From Psychroserpens sp. (GTDB taxonomy: Bacteria > Bacteroidota > Bacteroidia > Flavobacteriales > Flavobacteriaceae), in contig JAEPNY010000001.1 of assembly GCA_017643165.1 (NCBI GenBank), positions 310,001 through 374,000 of the forward strand: DNA of 64,000 nucleotides. The letters are read 5' to 3'. The notes under the pieces were generated by a model. The model searched no databases and was not told the DNA's origin. It worked only from the letters and a program-made list of their open reading frames with translations. A program made the position numbers and the translations under genes. Positions 43,043 to 52,825 of this stretch are shown here, one piece after another. Numbering within the stretch: position 1 is the first letter of the stretch; every line of letters starts with the position of its first letter.

Positions 43043-43621
43043 CTATTTGTAGAAGTTCATTTCGTCAAGATATTCCCAAACATTTTCAGGGAGCATCGGA
43101 CGAATATTTTTACCTTCTTTAATTGCTTTTCGTATGAAGGTGGAAGACAATTCCATTATGGGTGCATCTACTTTATGAACCTTGGGATGGTCATCAAATT
43201 TGGCCATAGCGTTTCCAGAAGATATTCTCGGATAAATATAGATGTGATGATTTAATAAGATTTGTTCATAATTTTTCCACTTGTGAAAGCTTTTCAGATT
43301 GTCTTCACCCATGATTAACGCAAATTCATGTTTTGGATATTTCTCCTGAAGGTAAGCTAATGTATTCACCGTATAGTTTGGTTGAGGCATGCTAAATTCG
43401 ATGTCACTAGGTTCAAGTTTTAGATAATCTTCTGTGGCACGATAAACCATTTCATAACGCTGGCGATCATCAAGCAACGAGCTTTTCTTTTTAAATGGAC
43501 TATGAGGCGTTACAATAAACCAAACTTTATCAAGATCACTATATTCTGCCAAATGATTAGCGATTGTTAAGTGTCCTACGTGGATTGGATTAAAGGTCCC
43601 GAAATAGAGTCCGATTTTCAT
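43043..43621 (-). CDS. nadD: Nicotinate-nucleotide adenylyltransferase
   Basis: 192 residues. Nucleotidyltransferase motifs GTFNPIHVGH (GxFxPxHxGH) near residue 8 and the ISSTxIR equivalent SSTFIRKAIKEGK near residue 160; LIMGEDNLKSFHKW between. It makes deamido-NAD from NaMN. Last gene in yicC-gmk-nadD, 17 bases after gmk. Confidence 0.92.
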   Translation of the reverse strand: MKIGLYFGTFNPIHVGHLTIANHLAEYSDLDKVWFIVTPHSPFKKKSSLLDDRQRYEMVYRATEDYLKLEPSDIEFSMPQPNYTVNTLAYLQEKYPKHEFALIMGEDNLKSFHKWKNYEQILLNHHIYIYPRISSGNAMAKFDDHPKVHKVDAPIMELSSTFIRKAIKEGKNIRPMLPENVWEYLDEMNFYK

Positions 43622-43638
43622 TTGTAAGCGTTATTGAA

Positions 43639-44226
43639 TTAGTTGTTTTCGATAAAACTTGATACTAAGTTATAAGCATCAGATAAGGCTTTGTCTAGAT
43701 CGTCATTTACAACAATCTCATCAAACAGTGGTGCAGTTGCAAGTTCGGCAGGTGCCTTAGCAACACGCATACTAATTTTTTCTGCACTTTCTTCACCGCG
43801 TTCTTTCAGCCTAATGATTAGCTCATTCAGATCTGGTGGTTTTACAAAGATGGCAAGCGTATTTTCAGGGAATTTCTTTTTAATTCGAAGGCCACCAGAT
43901 ACATCAATGTCAAATATGACATTTTTTCCTTTGGCCCAAATGCGTTCGATTTCAGACTTAAGTGTACCATAAAAATTATCGCGATAGACCTCTTCCCATT
44001 CTAAAAACTCATCATTCTTTATTTTAGATTTGAAGGTCTTTAGATCTAAAAAATAATAATCTTTACCGTGTTCTTCACGACCACGTTTTTCTCTCGAAGT
44101 TGCAGAAATAGAGAATTCTAAATTTAATTCCTTTTGTTTAAGTAAATGTCTTACAATAGTCGTTTTTCCAGAACCTGAAGGTGCTGAAAATACTATTAAT
44201 TTGCCGTTGTGCTTTTCTGTACTCAC
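43639..44226 (-). CDS. gmk: Guanylate kinase
   Basis: 195 residues. P-loop SAPSGSGKTT near residue 14, GMP-binding region SATSREKRGREEHGKDYYFL, and NVIFDIDVSGGLRIKKKFP. Converts GMP to GDP. It starts ten bases after the yicC stop, the usual neighbour. Confidence 0.93.
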   Translation of the reverse strand: MSTEKHNGKLIVFSAPSGSGKTTIVRHLLKQKELNLEFSISATSREKRGREEHGKDYYFLDLKTFKSKIKNDEFLEWEEVYRDNFYGTLKSEIERIWAKGKNVIFDIDVSGGLRIKKKFPENTLAIFVKPPDLNELIIRLKERGEESAEKISMRVAKAPAELATAPLFDEIVVNDDLDKALSDAYNLVSSFIENN

Positions 44227-44236
44227 TTAGTCTTTA

Positions 44237-45094
44237 TTAAAGAACGTTCAACAATTGTTCCTTTATTTTTTCAAGTTCATCTTTCATTTGAACGACTAAC
44301 TTTTGCATAGGCGCATAATTTGATTTAGACCCTATGGTATTGATCTCACGTCCTATTTCTTGAGAAATGAATCCAAGCTTCTTACCATTAGAATCTTCCG
44401 AATTCAAAGCCTTTTGAAAGTAATCTAAGTGATTGGTAAGACGTACTTTCTCTTCTGTAATGTCAAACTTTTCGATGTAATACACCAATTCCTGTTCGAA
44501 TCTGTTTTCATCAACCTTTTCTTTTATCTCAGCAATACCGCGATTTAAGCGTTCTCTTACCGATTCTATGCGTTCAGGATCCATAGCAATTACTTGCTCT
44601 AAAAGTGCAGATATATTTTTAACTCTTATTAAAAAGTCATCTTCAAGATGTTTTCCTTCATCCAAGCGGTAATTTTGGATTTTTTCTAGGCTGTTGTCAA
44701 TTTCTGCAGCAATTTTCTGCCATTCGTTTTCATCAATTTCTTCGCGCTCTGTAGTGACTGCATCTGGTAATCGAATGGCCATTTTAAGTAACTCGGTGTC
44801 ATCAGCTTCTACAACATCTTTAAGTTGATTCATATAAGCTTTTACAACGGTTTTATTAATTTGAGACGAAGTTGCTTCACCTGTGATTTCAACAAATAAA
44901 GAAAAATCGATTTTACCTCTAACTAATTTAGAAGCGATTAGTTTACGAATCTCGAGTTCTTTTTCGCGATACATTGAAGGCATTCGAGCATTCAGATCTA
45001 AGTTCTTACTATTGAGGGATTTAATTTCTATCGATATTTTTTTGGATGGGAGTTGAATCACTGATTTCCCATATCCGGTCATTGATTGTATCAT
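44237..45094 (-). CDS. yicC: YicC family endoribonuclease-like protein
   Basis: 285 residues with the YicC N-terminal motif MIQSMTGYGKS and C-terminal block QKLVVQMKDELEKIKEQLLNVL. YicC members are RNases in E. coli; the conserved C-terminal NTIGSKS region is visible. First gene of the yicC-gmk-nadD operon, with a -7 element at 45115. Confidence 0.9.
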   Translation of the reverse strand: MIQSMTGYGKSVIQLPSKKISIEIKSLNSKNLDLNARMPSMYREKELEIRKLIASKLVRGKIDFSLFVEITGEATSSQINKTVVKAYMNQLKDVVEADDTELLKMAIRLPDAVTTEREEIDENEWQKIAAEIDNSLEKIQNYRLDEGKHLEDDFLIRVKNISALLEQVIAMDPERIESVRERLNRGIAEIKEKVDENRFEQELVYYIEKFDITEEKVRLTNHLDYFQKALNSEDSNGKKLGFISQEIGREINTIGSKSNYAPMQKLVVQMKDELEKIKEQLLNVL

Positions 45095-45114
45095 GCATAC
45101 AGTTTAAAGTAGAG

Positions 45115-45122
45115 CAAAGGTA
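45115..45122 (-). promoter_or_regulatory. -7 promoter element (TACCTTTG on - strand) for yicC-gmk-nadD
   Basis: CAAAGGTA on the + strand; exact consensus, 21 bases upstream of the yicC start. Confidence 0.55.
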
Positions 45123-45147
45123 ACGAAATTCGGAAAGTTTCATAGGA

Positions 45148-45178
45148 TTGAGTGACATTCTAAAAAAGTATAACTTTG
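45148..45178 (+). promoter_or_regulatory. Promoter TTG-N20-TAACTTTG for the thioesterase gene
   Basis: TTG at 45148-45150 and TAACTTTG at 45171-45178, 20 bases between them, fit the Bacteroidota -33/-7 model. The -7 box ends 21 bases before the ATG at 45200 and overlaps an upstream in-frame Met at 45176, arguing against that longer start. Confidence 0.65.
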
Positions 45179-45199
45179 CAAACTCAAAATTGGATATTT

Positions 45200-45676
45200 A
45201 TGTATAAAAAGGAATTTGAAATTCGATGGAGTGATGTAGATGCGAACGGACATTTAGCTAATTCGGCATACGTTAATTTTATGAGTCATACGCGTGTTGG
45301 TTTTTTAAATCAAAACGGATTTTCGTTAAACGAGTTAGTGGCTAACGGATTAGGTCCAGTAATGTTTTCAGAGCAAATCTATTACTTTAAAGAATCCTTT
45401 CTCGGGCAAAAAGTAAATGTCACCTTAGAGGTTTCAGGTTTAAGTGACGATGGCATGTTCTTTACATTTGAGCACAATTTCTATAATGCTAAAGGCCGTC
45501 ATTTGGCTACTTGTGACATGATGGGAGCATGGATAAATCTTAAAACGCGTCAACTCACAGAACTTCCTCAACATTTGAAGGAGATCATGAAAGAATTTCC
45601 TAGAACTGAGAATTTCAAGACACTAACTAAAGAAGATACTAGAGCTTCAGGGAAACGCCCAAAGAATTTAAGTTAA
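45200..45676 (+). CDS. Acyl-CoA thioesterase (hot-dog fold, 4HBT)
   Basis: 158 residues from the ATG at 45200 (MYKKEFEIRWSDVDANGHLANSAYVNFM), which places the start just after the promoter. The 4HBT signature R-x-S/D-D-x-D-x-x-G-H is WSDVDANGHLANS; VNFMSHTRVGFL follows. Bacteroidota proteins of this type hydrolyse acyl-CoA. The 3' end overlaps the EamA gene by nine bases. Confidence 0.85.
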   Translation: MYKKEFEIRWSDVDANGHLANSAYVNFMSHTRVGFLNQNGFSLNELVANGLGPVMFSEQIYYFKESFLGQKVNVTLEVSGLSDDGMFFTFEHNFYNAKGRHLATCDMMGAWINLKTRQLTELPQHLKEIMKEFPRTENFKTLTKEDTRASGKRPKNLS

Positions 45677-46567
45677 TACTTTCGGCTTTTTTGTCACTAA
45701 GTAAACACCAGCAAAGATTAGAAGCATTGCAGCAATCTTAACTGGACTTACGGCATCAACACCCATCATAATTGCAAATATTCCTGCAATAACAGGTTGA
45801 AGGTAAATGAAAACACCAACAGTTGAAGCTTTTAGAGATCGCAGAGCTAATGGATTTAATATATAAGTTCCAAAGGTTGCTCCAATCACGACGAATAATA
45901 CAGAGAACCATGCATATGGTGTAAATGATTGCCAATCTATTTCTAGGGTTTCCTGATATCCAAAAGGTAAAACTAAAAAGAATCCGAATAGAAATAACCA
46001 CTTAATAAACGTAAACGGATGATATTTTGCGGTTAATTTCTTGATGATGATTATGTATATGCTATAGGAGATCGCATTTATAAATATGAGCGTATTTCCT
46101 AAAGGAACATTATCACCAACACGTGTTGACTTTCCAAGTATAGTTAATAAAATACCACCTAAAAATCCTAAAAAAACACCTAATACCTTTAGTCGTGTTA
46201 TTTTTTCAGATAAGAAAAACGATGATAATATTAAGATAATGATTGGCGTGATCGTCATGATGACAGATGCATGAATAGGTGACGTAAGCTCTAATCCTTT
46301 TAGAAACAAAAGCATATTAGTTGCAACACCGAATACTGCCGCAAAGAAAAGGGTGACATAATCTTTGAGCTCAATACGTTCTTGTTTATAAAATAAACCA
46401 AACAACCAAAAGAGAATAGCGGCACCACCAACACGAAGTAAAACAAAAGAAAACGGTTTTATAAAATTATCATTGATCACGACCTTAGCAAAAGTGTAGT
46501 TGAGACCATATAATAATTGCACCATAAATAGTGCGATCAATGCATACTTTTGTCTATTCATTTGCAT
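45668..46567 (-). CDS. EamA/DMT-family transporter
   Basis: 299 residues, about ten membrane helices in two EamA repeats (LLYGLNYTFAKVVI..., LGNTLIFINAISYSIYIIII...). Substrates in this family include amino acids and metabolites; none is indicated here. Its start overlaps the ArsC/Spx-like gene by 14 bases, so they are co-transcribed. Confidence 0.88.
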   Translation of the reverse strand: MQMNRQKYALIALFMVQLLYGLNYTFAKVVINDNFIKPFSFVLLRVGGAAILFWLFGLFYKQERIELKDYVTLFFAAVFGVATNMLLFLKGLELTSPIHASVIMTITPIIILILSSFFLSEKITRLKVLGVFLGFLGGILLTILGKSTRVGDNVPLGNTLIFINAISYSIYIIIIKKLTAKYHPFTFIKWLFLFGFFLVLPFGYQETLEIDWQSFTPYAWFSVLFVVIGATFGTYILNPLALRSLKASTVGVFIYLQPVIAGIFAIMMGVDAVSPVKIAAMLLIFAGVYLVTKKPKVLT

Positions 46568-46913
46568 TTATAAATGATTGTGCCTCAGCAACAGTTTTTG
46601 CACTATTTCCAATAAAAATTTGATCTGAAATCACTAATACAGGTCGTTTCAAAAATGTATAGTGCTTCAAAATATAGTTCTTGTAATCGGCTTCCTGAAG
46701 ATTTTTATCTTTTAATCCTTCGCTCTTATAAAGTTGTGCACGCCTGCTGAATAAGGCCTCATAAGAACCAGCCAAAACTTTCATTTTATCCAATTGATCT
46801 GAAGTAATTGCTTCCGATTTAATATCCTGAAGCGTTATAGAACTTGGTAAATTAAGTTCCTCTAAAATTCGTTTGCACGTACTGCAGGTTTTTAAATAAA
46901 AGAAAGTATTCAT
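46554..46913 (-). CDS. ArsC/Spx-like thioredoxin-fold protein
   Basis: 119 residues. Redox motif LKTCSTCKRIL (C10, C13) in the thioredoxin fold, and FLKRPVLVISDQIFIG near the end as in ArsC/Spx/YffB relatives. Many lack arsenate activity and act as reductases or regulators; the length fits. Overlaps the transporter gene. No arsenic genes are nearby. Confidence 0.8.
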   Translation of the reverse strand: MNTFFYLKTCSTCKRILEELNLPSSITLQDIKSEAITSDQLDKMKVLAGSYEALFSRRAQLYKSEGLKDKNLQEADYKNYILKHYTFLKRPVLVISDQIFIGNSAKTVAEAQSFINANE

Positions 46914-46990
46914 AAAGCGGGTATTTTAAGTTGCAAAGTAAATGGAATTAAAAAGAATAATAGTTACTTTTAAAAGAAATTTAGGAGCCC

Positions 46991-48238
46991 ATGGATTATT
47001 ATACTACTGCCTCAGTATTGATTGTACTTTCTGCAATGTTCAGTTACTTGAATGTGAAATTTTTAAAATTACCCATCACAATTGGATTAATGCTGATTAC
47101 AATCGTATTTACGATAATTGTAGTGGCCATTGCACAATTTGATAATACCTTACTCATACGAGAAAAAGAACTTATTTCTCAAATTGATTTCAAGACTGTC
47201 CTCTTAGATATAATGCTTAGTTTTTTGCTGTTTGCGGGAGCATTACATACAAATTTTGATCAATTGAAAATTCAGCGAGGACCAGTACTTGCTTTTGCGA
47301 CTATAGGCGTTTTAATTTCCACATTTTTAGTTGGGATTATCATGCATTTTATGTTTGGATTTTTTGGTTACGATATTCCATTGATTTATTGTTTGCTATT
47401 TGGGGCGTTAATATCGCCAACAGACCCAATTGCTGTATTAGGTATACTTAAGAAAGTTGGGGCTCCAAAGAAATTAGAAGCTAAAATTGTTGGTGAGTCT
47501 TTGTTTAATGATGGTGTAGGTGTCGTGATATTTTTAACCATCTTTTCGATCGCTAAAGAGCCTAATGCTGCTATTGAGTTCTCTGAGATTATAGAATTAT
47601 TTGCGGTTGAAGTGATAGGAGGAGTGATACTCGGACTCATTTTAGGGTATCTGACTTACAAATTGCTTAAATCAATTGATAATTATGAAGTAGAAGTGTT
47701 GATTACTATTGCAGCTGTTATGGGCGGAAGTCTATTAGCCCACAAACTTCACATGTCGGCACCACTTGCAATGGTTACAGCTGGTTTAATTATTGGCCAT
47801 GATACGGTTCGTCATTCAGCGATGTCGAATGAGACTGAAACTTATGTCGATAAGTTCTGGGAATTAATAGATGTGCTATTAAATGCTGTATTATTTATTA
47901 TGATTGGAATGGAGATGCTTGTATTGAATTTTGAGCTCAACTATATTATAGCTGGTCTTATAGCCGTACCTATTGTTTTGTTGTGTCGTTTCACCTCGTT
48001 GTGGTTGCCAATAAAATTTTATGCAAAGAAATTGCAGTTCGTTCCTAATACAAATGTCATTATGACTTGGGGTGGATTACGAGGCGGTATATCAATAGCT
48101 CTAGCGCTGAGTTTAACTACTGATATGTACAGAGATTTATTTTTGGTAATTACCTATATAATAGTGGTTATATCTATCATTGGACAAGGTCTTACGGTGG
48201 AACCAATTATGAAACGATTAACTAAAGAGGAGCACTAG
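46991..48238 (+). CDS. Sodium/proton antiporter (NhaP-type CPA1)
   Basis: 415 residues, about 12 membrane helices. The CPA1 ion-binding motif is ESLFNDGVGVVIFL (Asn-Asp), preceded by LISPTDPIAVLGIL. A rare AGGAG ribosome site precedes the ATG (46983-46987). Exchanges Na+ or K+ for H+ at the inner membrane. It ends four bases into the convergent lipoprotein gene. Confidence 0.9.
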   Translation: MDYYTTASVLIVLSAMFSYLNVKFLKLPITIGLMLITIVFTIIVVAIAQFDNTLLIREKELISQIDFKTVLLDIMLSFLLFAGALHTNFDQLKIQRGPVLAFATIGVLISTFLVGIIMHFMFGFFGYDIPLIYCLLFGALISPTDPIAVLGILKKVGAPKKLEAKIVGESLFNDGVGVVIFLTIFSIAKEPNAAIEFSEIIELFAVEVIGGVILGLILGYLTYKLLKSIDNYEVEVLITIAAVMGGSLLAHKLHMSAPLAMVTAGLIIGHDTVRHSAMSNETETYVDKFWELIDVLLNAVLFIMIGMEMLVLNFELNYIIAGLIAVPIVLLCRFTSLWLPIKFYAKKLQFVPNTNVIMTWGGLRGGISIALALSLTTDMYRDLFLVITYIIVVISIIGQGLTVEPIMKRLTKEEH

Positions 48239-48978
48239 TAGTGTAGTAAAATTGAAGTCAACTCTTCATAAGGAATTGTGAACTCGATTATCGTTTGCGT
48301 GTATGTGGCCAATTCATAAGGATGATATAAAATAATCACGCCTTCATCACTAAAACCAATACTTTCAGGTAATTTAAAGTTTTCGCCAAAGAATAAATCT
48401 TCAGGAGCGTCGTCTGAATTTTTAGTGATTTCTTTTTTTAAATAATCTTTCACATAAGGTTCTAATTCTTGTGCTGCAGTAATCAATTCTTCTCTTGTAT
48501 ACTGCTTTCCTGAATCAGGTTCAAAATTTAAAAAATGAATATGTGAATTACCATGAGCGCCTCCAGTATCTAGATATGTATTAACGGCAATACATAGTAA
48601 TTCTGAAGATTGATGCGTCACTTCGGCATCGATAAAGGCTTCCCATTGTTGTGCACTATCCGGAAACGCTTCTTTGAAGGTTTTGAATTCGTTATCAAAA
48701 TTGGTTGCTGCCAATAATAATGTCTCGGGAACTTCAGAGGTGTCATCTAAAATTAACTGAGAAGCCATGTAGTTTTCGAGCGCATTATTAATAAGTGTAC
48801 TGCTTTTATTCGAAGCATTCAATTTTGGATAATTAATGGCGATTTCTGCATTATCTAAAAGTTCTAAGCTTTGTTCTTCAACTGTGAACTTCACTTCTTT
48901 TTCGCAAGAAAACACCATGCTAATTAAGAAAAGAATCAGTGTAAAAATTCTTGTAATATCGACGAATCGGTTAATCAT
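48235..48978 (-). CDS. Lipoprotein with DUF3298 (RsiV-like) domain
   Basis: 247 residues, lipobox MVFSC (C25) then EKEV. The pattern YPKLNASNKSST at about 50, TYLDTGGAHGNSHIHFLNF near 140 and IGFSDEGVIILYHPYELATYTQTIIEFTIPYEEL near the end is that of DUF4163/DUF3298 proteins, related to the lysozyme-binding domain of RsiV. Probably an envelope lipoprotein; a role in lysozyme or host defence is only an analogy. Confidence 0.8.
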   Translation of the reverse strand: MINRFVDITRIFTLILFLISMVFSCEKEVKFTVEEQSLELLDNAEIAINYPKLNASNKSSTLINNALENYMASQLILDDTSEVPETLLLAATNFDNEFKTFKEAFPDSAQQWEAFIDAEVTHQSSELLCIAVNTYLDTGGAHGNSHIHFLNFEPDSGKQYTREELITAAQELEPYVKDYLKKEITKNSDDAPEDLFFGENFKLPESIGFSDEGVIILYHPYELATYTQTIIEFTIPYEELTSILLHY

Positions 48979-49047
48979 ATAATAAAGGTATTACATTGAT
49001 TTGAATACAACGAATTAAACCTTAAATTTGTTGTTCGTCTATGACAG

Positions 49048-49069
49048 AATGAAATGTTTTTATTTCATT
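49048..49069 (+). promoter_or_regulatory. Hairpin AATGAAAT/ATTTCATT upstream of metB
   Basis: Eight-base arms and a six-base loop, about 40 bases before the metB start. Could be an operator palindrome or a leader hairpin; no known SAM riboswitch pattern is recognised. Confidence 0.35.
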
Positions 49070-49110
49070 AACGACATAGTTTATTCGAGAAAATTTTAGA
49101 AAAAATTCAA

Positions 49111-50250
49111 ATGAAATTTAACACAAAAACAATACATGGTGGTCAAGAGCATGATCCTGCTTATGGAAGTGTAATGCCACCAATCTATCAAACATCTACG
49201 TACGCTCAATCTACACCTGGAGGACATAAAGGGTATGAATATTCAAGAACACATAATCCAACTCGAAATGCCTTAGAAAATGCTTTCGCTAGTATCGAAA
49301 ATGGGACTTATGGATTAGCTTTTGCTTCAGGATTAGCGGCTATCGATGCAGTTATTAAACTATTAGAACCTGGAGATGAGGTAATTTCTACAAATGATCT
49401 TTATGGTGGGACCTATCGCTTATTTACAAAAGTATTTGAAGGATTTGGAATCAAGTTCCATTTTATCGGAATGGAAAATGCTGGAAATATTGAACAATAC
49501 GTGAACGATAATACGAAGTTAATTTGGGTAGAGACACCGACAAATCCAATGATGAATGTAATCGATATTAAGGCGACGGCTGACATTGCTAGACAGCATA
49601 ATTTATTATTGGCTGTAGATAATACGTTTGCCACTCCTTATTTACAAAGGCCACTTGATTTGGGTGCTGATATCGTTATGCATTCCGCGACTAAATATTT
49701 AGGTGGTCACAGTGATTTAGTAATGGGTGCGTTGGTTGTGAAAGATAAAGAACTAGCCGAGCGTTTATACTTTATTCAAAACGCAAGTGGAGCAGTTTGT
49801 GGTCCGCAGGATAGCTTTTTAGCATTGAGAGGAATTAAAACGTTGCACGTACGCATGCAGCGTCATTGTGAAAACGGTAAAGCGGTTGCGAACTATTTGG
49901 CTAGTCATCCAAAAATTGAAAAGGTATATTGGCCAGGTTTTGAAGACCATCCTAATCATGATGTGGCTAAAGCTCAAATGGACGATTTCGGTGGAATGGT
50001 TTCATTTACTACAAAAGGGAATAATTATGAAGAGGCCATAAAAATTGTCGAAAACCTAAAGGTGTTTACCCTAGCCGAATCTCTTGGCGGTGTTGAGTCG
50101 TTAGCGGGACATCCAGCCAGCATGACTCATGCTAGTATCCCGAAAGAAGAACGAGAAAAAACAGGCGTAGTAGACTCATTGATACGATTAAGTGTTGGAA
50201 TTGAAGATGAAGACGATTTAATCGCAGATCTTGAACAGGCAATCGGATAG
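49111..50250 (+). CDS. metB: Cystathionine gamma-synthase/lyase-type PLP enzyme
   Basis: 379 residues. PLP-binding Lys195 in HSATKYLGGHSD, the SxxN...G and VETPTNPMMNVIDI blocks, and MTHASIPKEERE near the C-terminus. It fits cystathionine gamma-synthase (O-acylhomoserine + cysteine), though gamma-lyase activity cannot be excluded from sequence. Monocistronic, ending in a strong terminator. Confidence 0.85.
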   Translation: MKFNTKTIHGGQEHDPAYGSVMPPIYQTSTYAQSTPGGHKGYEYSRTHNPTRNALENAFASIENGTYGLAFASGLAAIDAVIKLLEPGDEVISTNDLYGGTYRLFTKVFEGFGIKFHFIGMENAGNIEQYVNDNTKLIWVETPTNPMMNVIDIKATADIARQHNLLLAVDNTFATPYLQRPLDLGADIVMHSATKYLGGHSDLVMGALVVKDKELAERLYFIQNASGAVCGPQDSFLALRGIKTLHVRMQRHCENGKAVANYLASHPKIEKVYWPGFEDHPNHDVAKAQMDDFGGMVSFTTKGNNYEEAIKIVENLKVFTLAESLGGVESLAGHPASMTHASIPKEEREKTGVVDSLIRLSVGIEDEDDLIADLEQAIG

Positions 50251-50264
50251 ATCCTCAAATAGGA

Positions 50265-50302
50265 AATAAAAAAAGACCAAATGTAAATTTGGTCTTTTTT
50301 TA
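50265..50302. terminator. Bidirectional intrinsic terminator
   Basis: AAGACCAAAT-GTAA-ATTTGGTCTT flanked by A- and T-tracts, between the convergent metB and THC0290_0291-like genes. Confidence 0.88.
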
Positions 50303-50318
50303 TTTAAAGTTTATGGTA

Positions 50319-51134
50319 TTAATCGAGGTAATAGATATAACCGAAATTCAACCAGACTAACCAGTCATTTGCTTTATTTGAATCCAAATTATGATCTAAA
50401 CCATCAACTTCATTATTAAAAAAATACTGCCAGCGTAAATCAACCATTAAATCAGATAGAACAGTTAACTTATAACGCGTACCTACACTTCCTACTACTG
50501 ACCACGTTGTTCCGTTACCATCAAATAAAAATGGATCTTGATTCGTGTCAGGTATTGCCGCATTAACCCATGGCTGGTAAAAATTATTCATGTTATTGAT
50601 ATTTCCATCACCAAAAGTAGTTTCTACCTGAGGGTTATAAGCGGTATAGTGAACACCTAAACTAATAAATGGAGCAAATGAATAACTAAAAGCCTGGAAT
50701 GCACGAATACTTTTTGGGAAATATTCTAATTGCATCCCAACGTCCCAATTCTCTGCCACACCCGAGTGACGTCTTAATCGCTCAGCATTGAGACTTGTTC
50801 TCGAAGCATCAACCCATTTACCAAAATGATTGAGTTTAGTAAAGTTATATGATATTTCACTTCTTAATTTAAAGTGATCATTAAAATAAGTGTCTGTAGA
50901 ATAACAATTACAATCGGCGCGATATGCGAAGTTGATATAGTGCACTAATCCGATTCCAATACCAGTGTTTCCTGCATTAGTTTCAAAGTCTCGGCGAACC
51001 CCGAAATCAGATTGAAAGGCAACAGGTCCCGCTATAATACCTATTTCGTGCGAAAAGCCAAGTTGAGCGTGTCCTTCGTTAATACCTAAAATAAAAACGA
51101 ATAGAAAGGCTAATAGTCTAAAATTAAACGCCAT
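50319..51134 (-). CDS. Outer-membrane protein, THC0290_0291-like family
   Basis: 271 residues from the ATG at 51134, which opens a signal peptide (FRLLAFLFVFILGINEGHAQ); the longer start at 51197 overlaps the promoter. The mature protein reads as a beta-barrel (LGFSHEIGIIAGPVAFQSDFG, FKLRSEISYNFTKLNHFG, LMVDLRWQYFFNNEVDGLDH). Flavobacterial members carry this family name; the function is unknown. Predicted outer-membrane, PorT-like. Confidence 0.65.
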   Translation of the reverse strand: MAFNFRLLAFLFVFILGINEGHAQLGFSHEIGIIAGPVAFQSDFGVRRDFETNAGNTGIGIGLVHYINFAYRADCNCYSTDTYFNDHFKLRSEISYNFTKLNHFGKWVDASRTSLNAERLRRHSGVAENWDVGMQLEYFPKSIRAFQAFSYSFAPFISLGVHYTAYNPQVETTFGDGNINNMNNFYQPWVNAAIPDTNQDPFLFDGNGTTWSVVGSVGTRYKLTVLSDLMVDLRWQYFFNNEVDGLDHNLDSNKANDWLVWLNFGYIYYLD

Positions 51135-51167
51135 AGGTCGTATTTTGTTGAGGGCATGATTGGTTAA

Positions 51168-51198
51168 CAAATATATAAAAACTAGATTAACTACCAAA
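51168..51198 (-). promoter_or_regulatory. Promoter TTTG-N19-TATATTTG
   Basis: On the - strand, TTTG (51195-51198) is 19 bases from TATATTTG (51168-51175), the canonical Bacteroidota arrangement, 34 bases upstream of the ATG at 51134. It supports this start over that at 51197. Confidence 0.7.
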
Positions 51199-51310
51199 TA
51201 ATTCGATAAACTAACGAATTTTGATATATTTTTCGTATTTCAAAAAATGTAATATTTGTCTTGTTTATTGAGAATATTAAAAAAAACAACCCTACATTTT
51301 AAAGATAATG

Positions 51311-51318
51311 TATCTTTG
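51311..51318 (+). promoter_or_regulatory. -7 promoter element (TATCTTTG) of gdhA
   Basis: Exact consensus, followed by CG, 39 bases before the gdhA start. No clear -33 box. Confidence 0.55.
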
Positions 51319-51357
51319 CGTTACAAAAATCATCTAAGATTATTAATACTGTAATAA

Positions 51358-52701
<1,344 letters not shown>

Positions 52702-52721
52702 TTTCTTATTAAATAATAATG

Positions 52722-52756
52722 AAAAGCTTTCAGTTCTTTACTGAAAGCTTTTTTTA
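52722..52756 (+). terminator. Intrinsic terminator of gdhA
   Basis: AAGCTTTCAG-TTCTTTA-CTGAAAGCTT and a T-tract. Confidence 0.85.
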
Positions 52757-52802
52757 TTAAATACATCTATATGATTTTCCAATATAATTCGTTAGTAATA
52801 AA

Positions 52803-52810
52803 TATATTTG
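52803..52810 (+). promoter_or_regulatory. -7 promoter element (TATATTTG) of the porZ operon
   Basis: Exact TAnnTTTG, 15 bases before the ATG at 52826. The TTG inside it could be misread as a start for porZ but belongs to the promoter. Confidence 0.6.
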
Positions 52811-52825
52811 AAAAAAATAATTGAT

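Noticed and set aside
48979-49110. SAM riboswitch upstream of metB
   Set aside because: Only one simple hairpin is seen; none of the conserved SAM-I or SAM-II motifs is recognisable.
52808-52825. TTG start for porZ giving six more residues
   Set aside because: The TTG is the end of the TATATTTG promoter box, and the ATG at 52826 opens a normal signal peptide.
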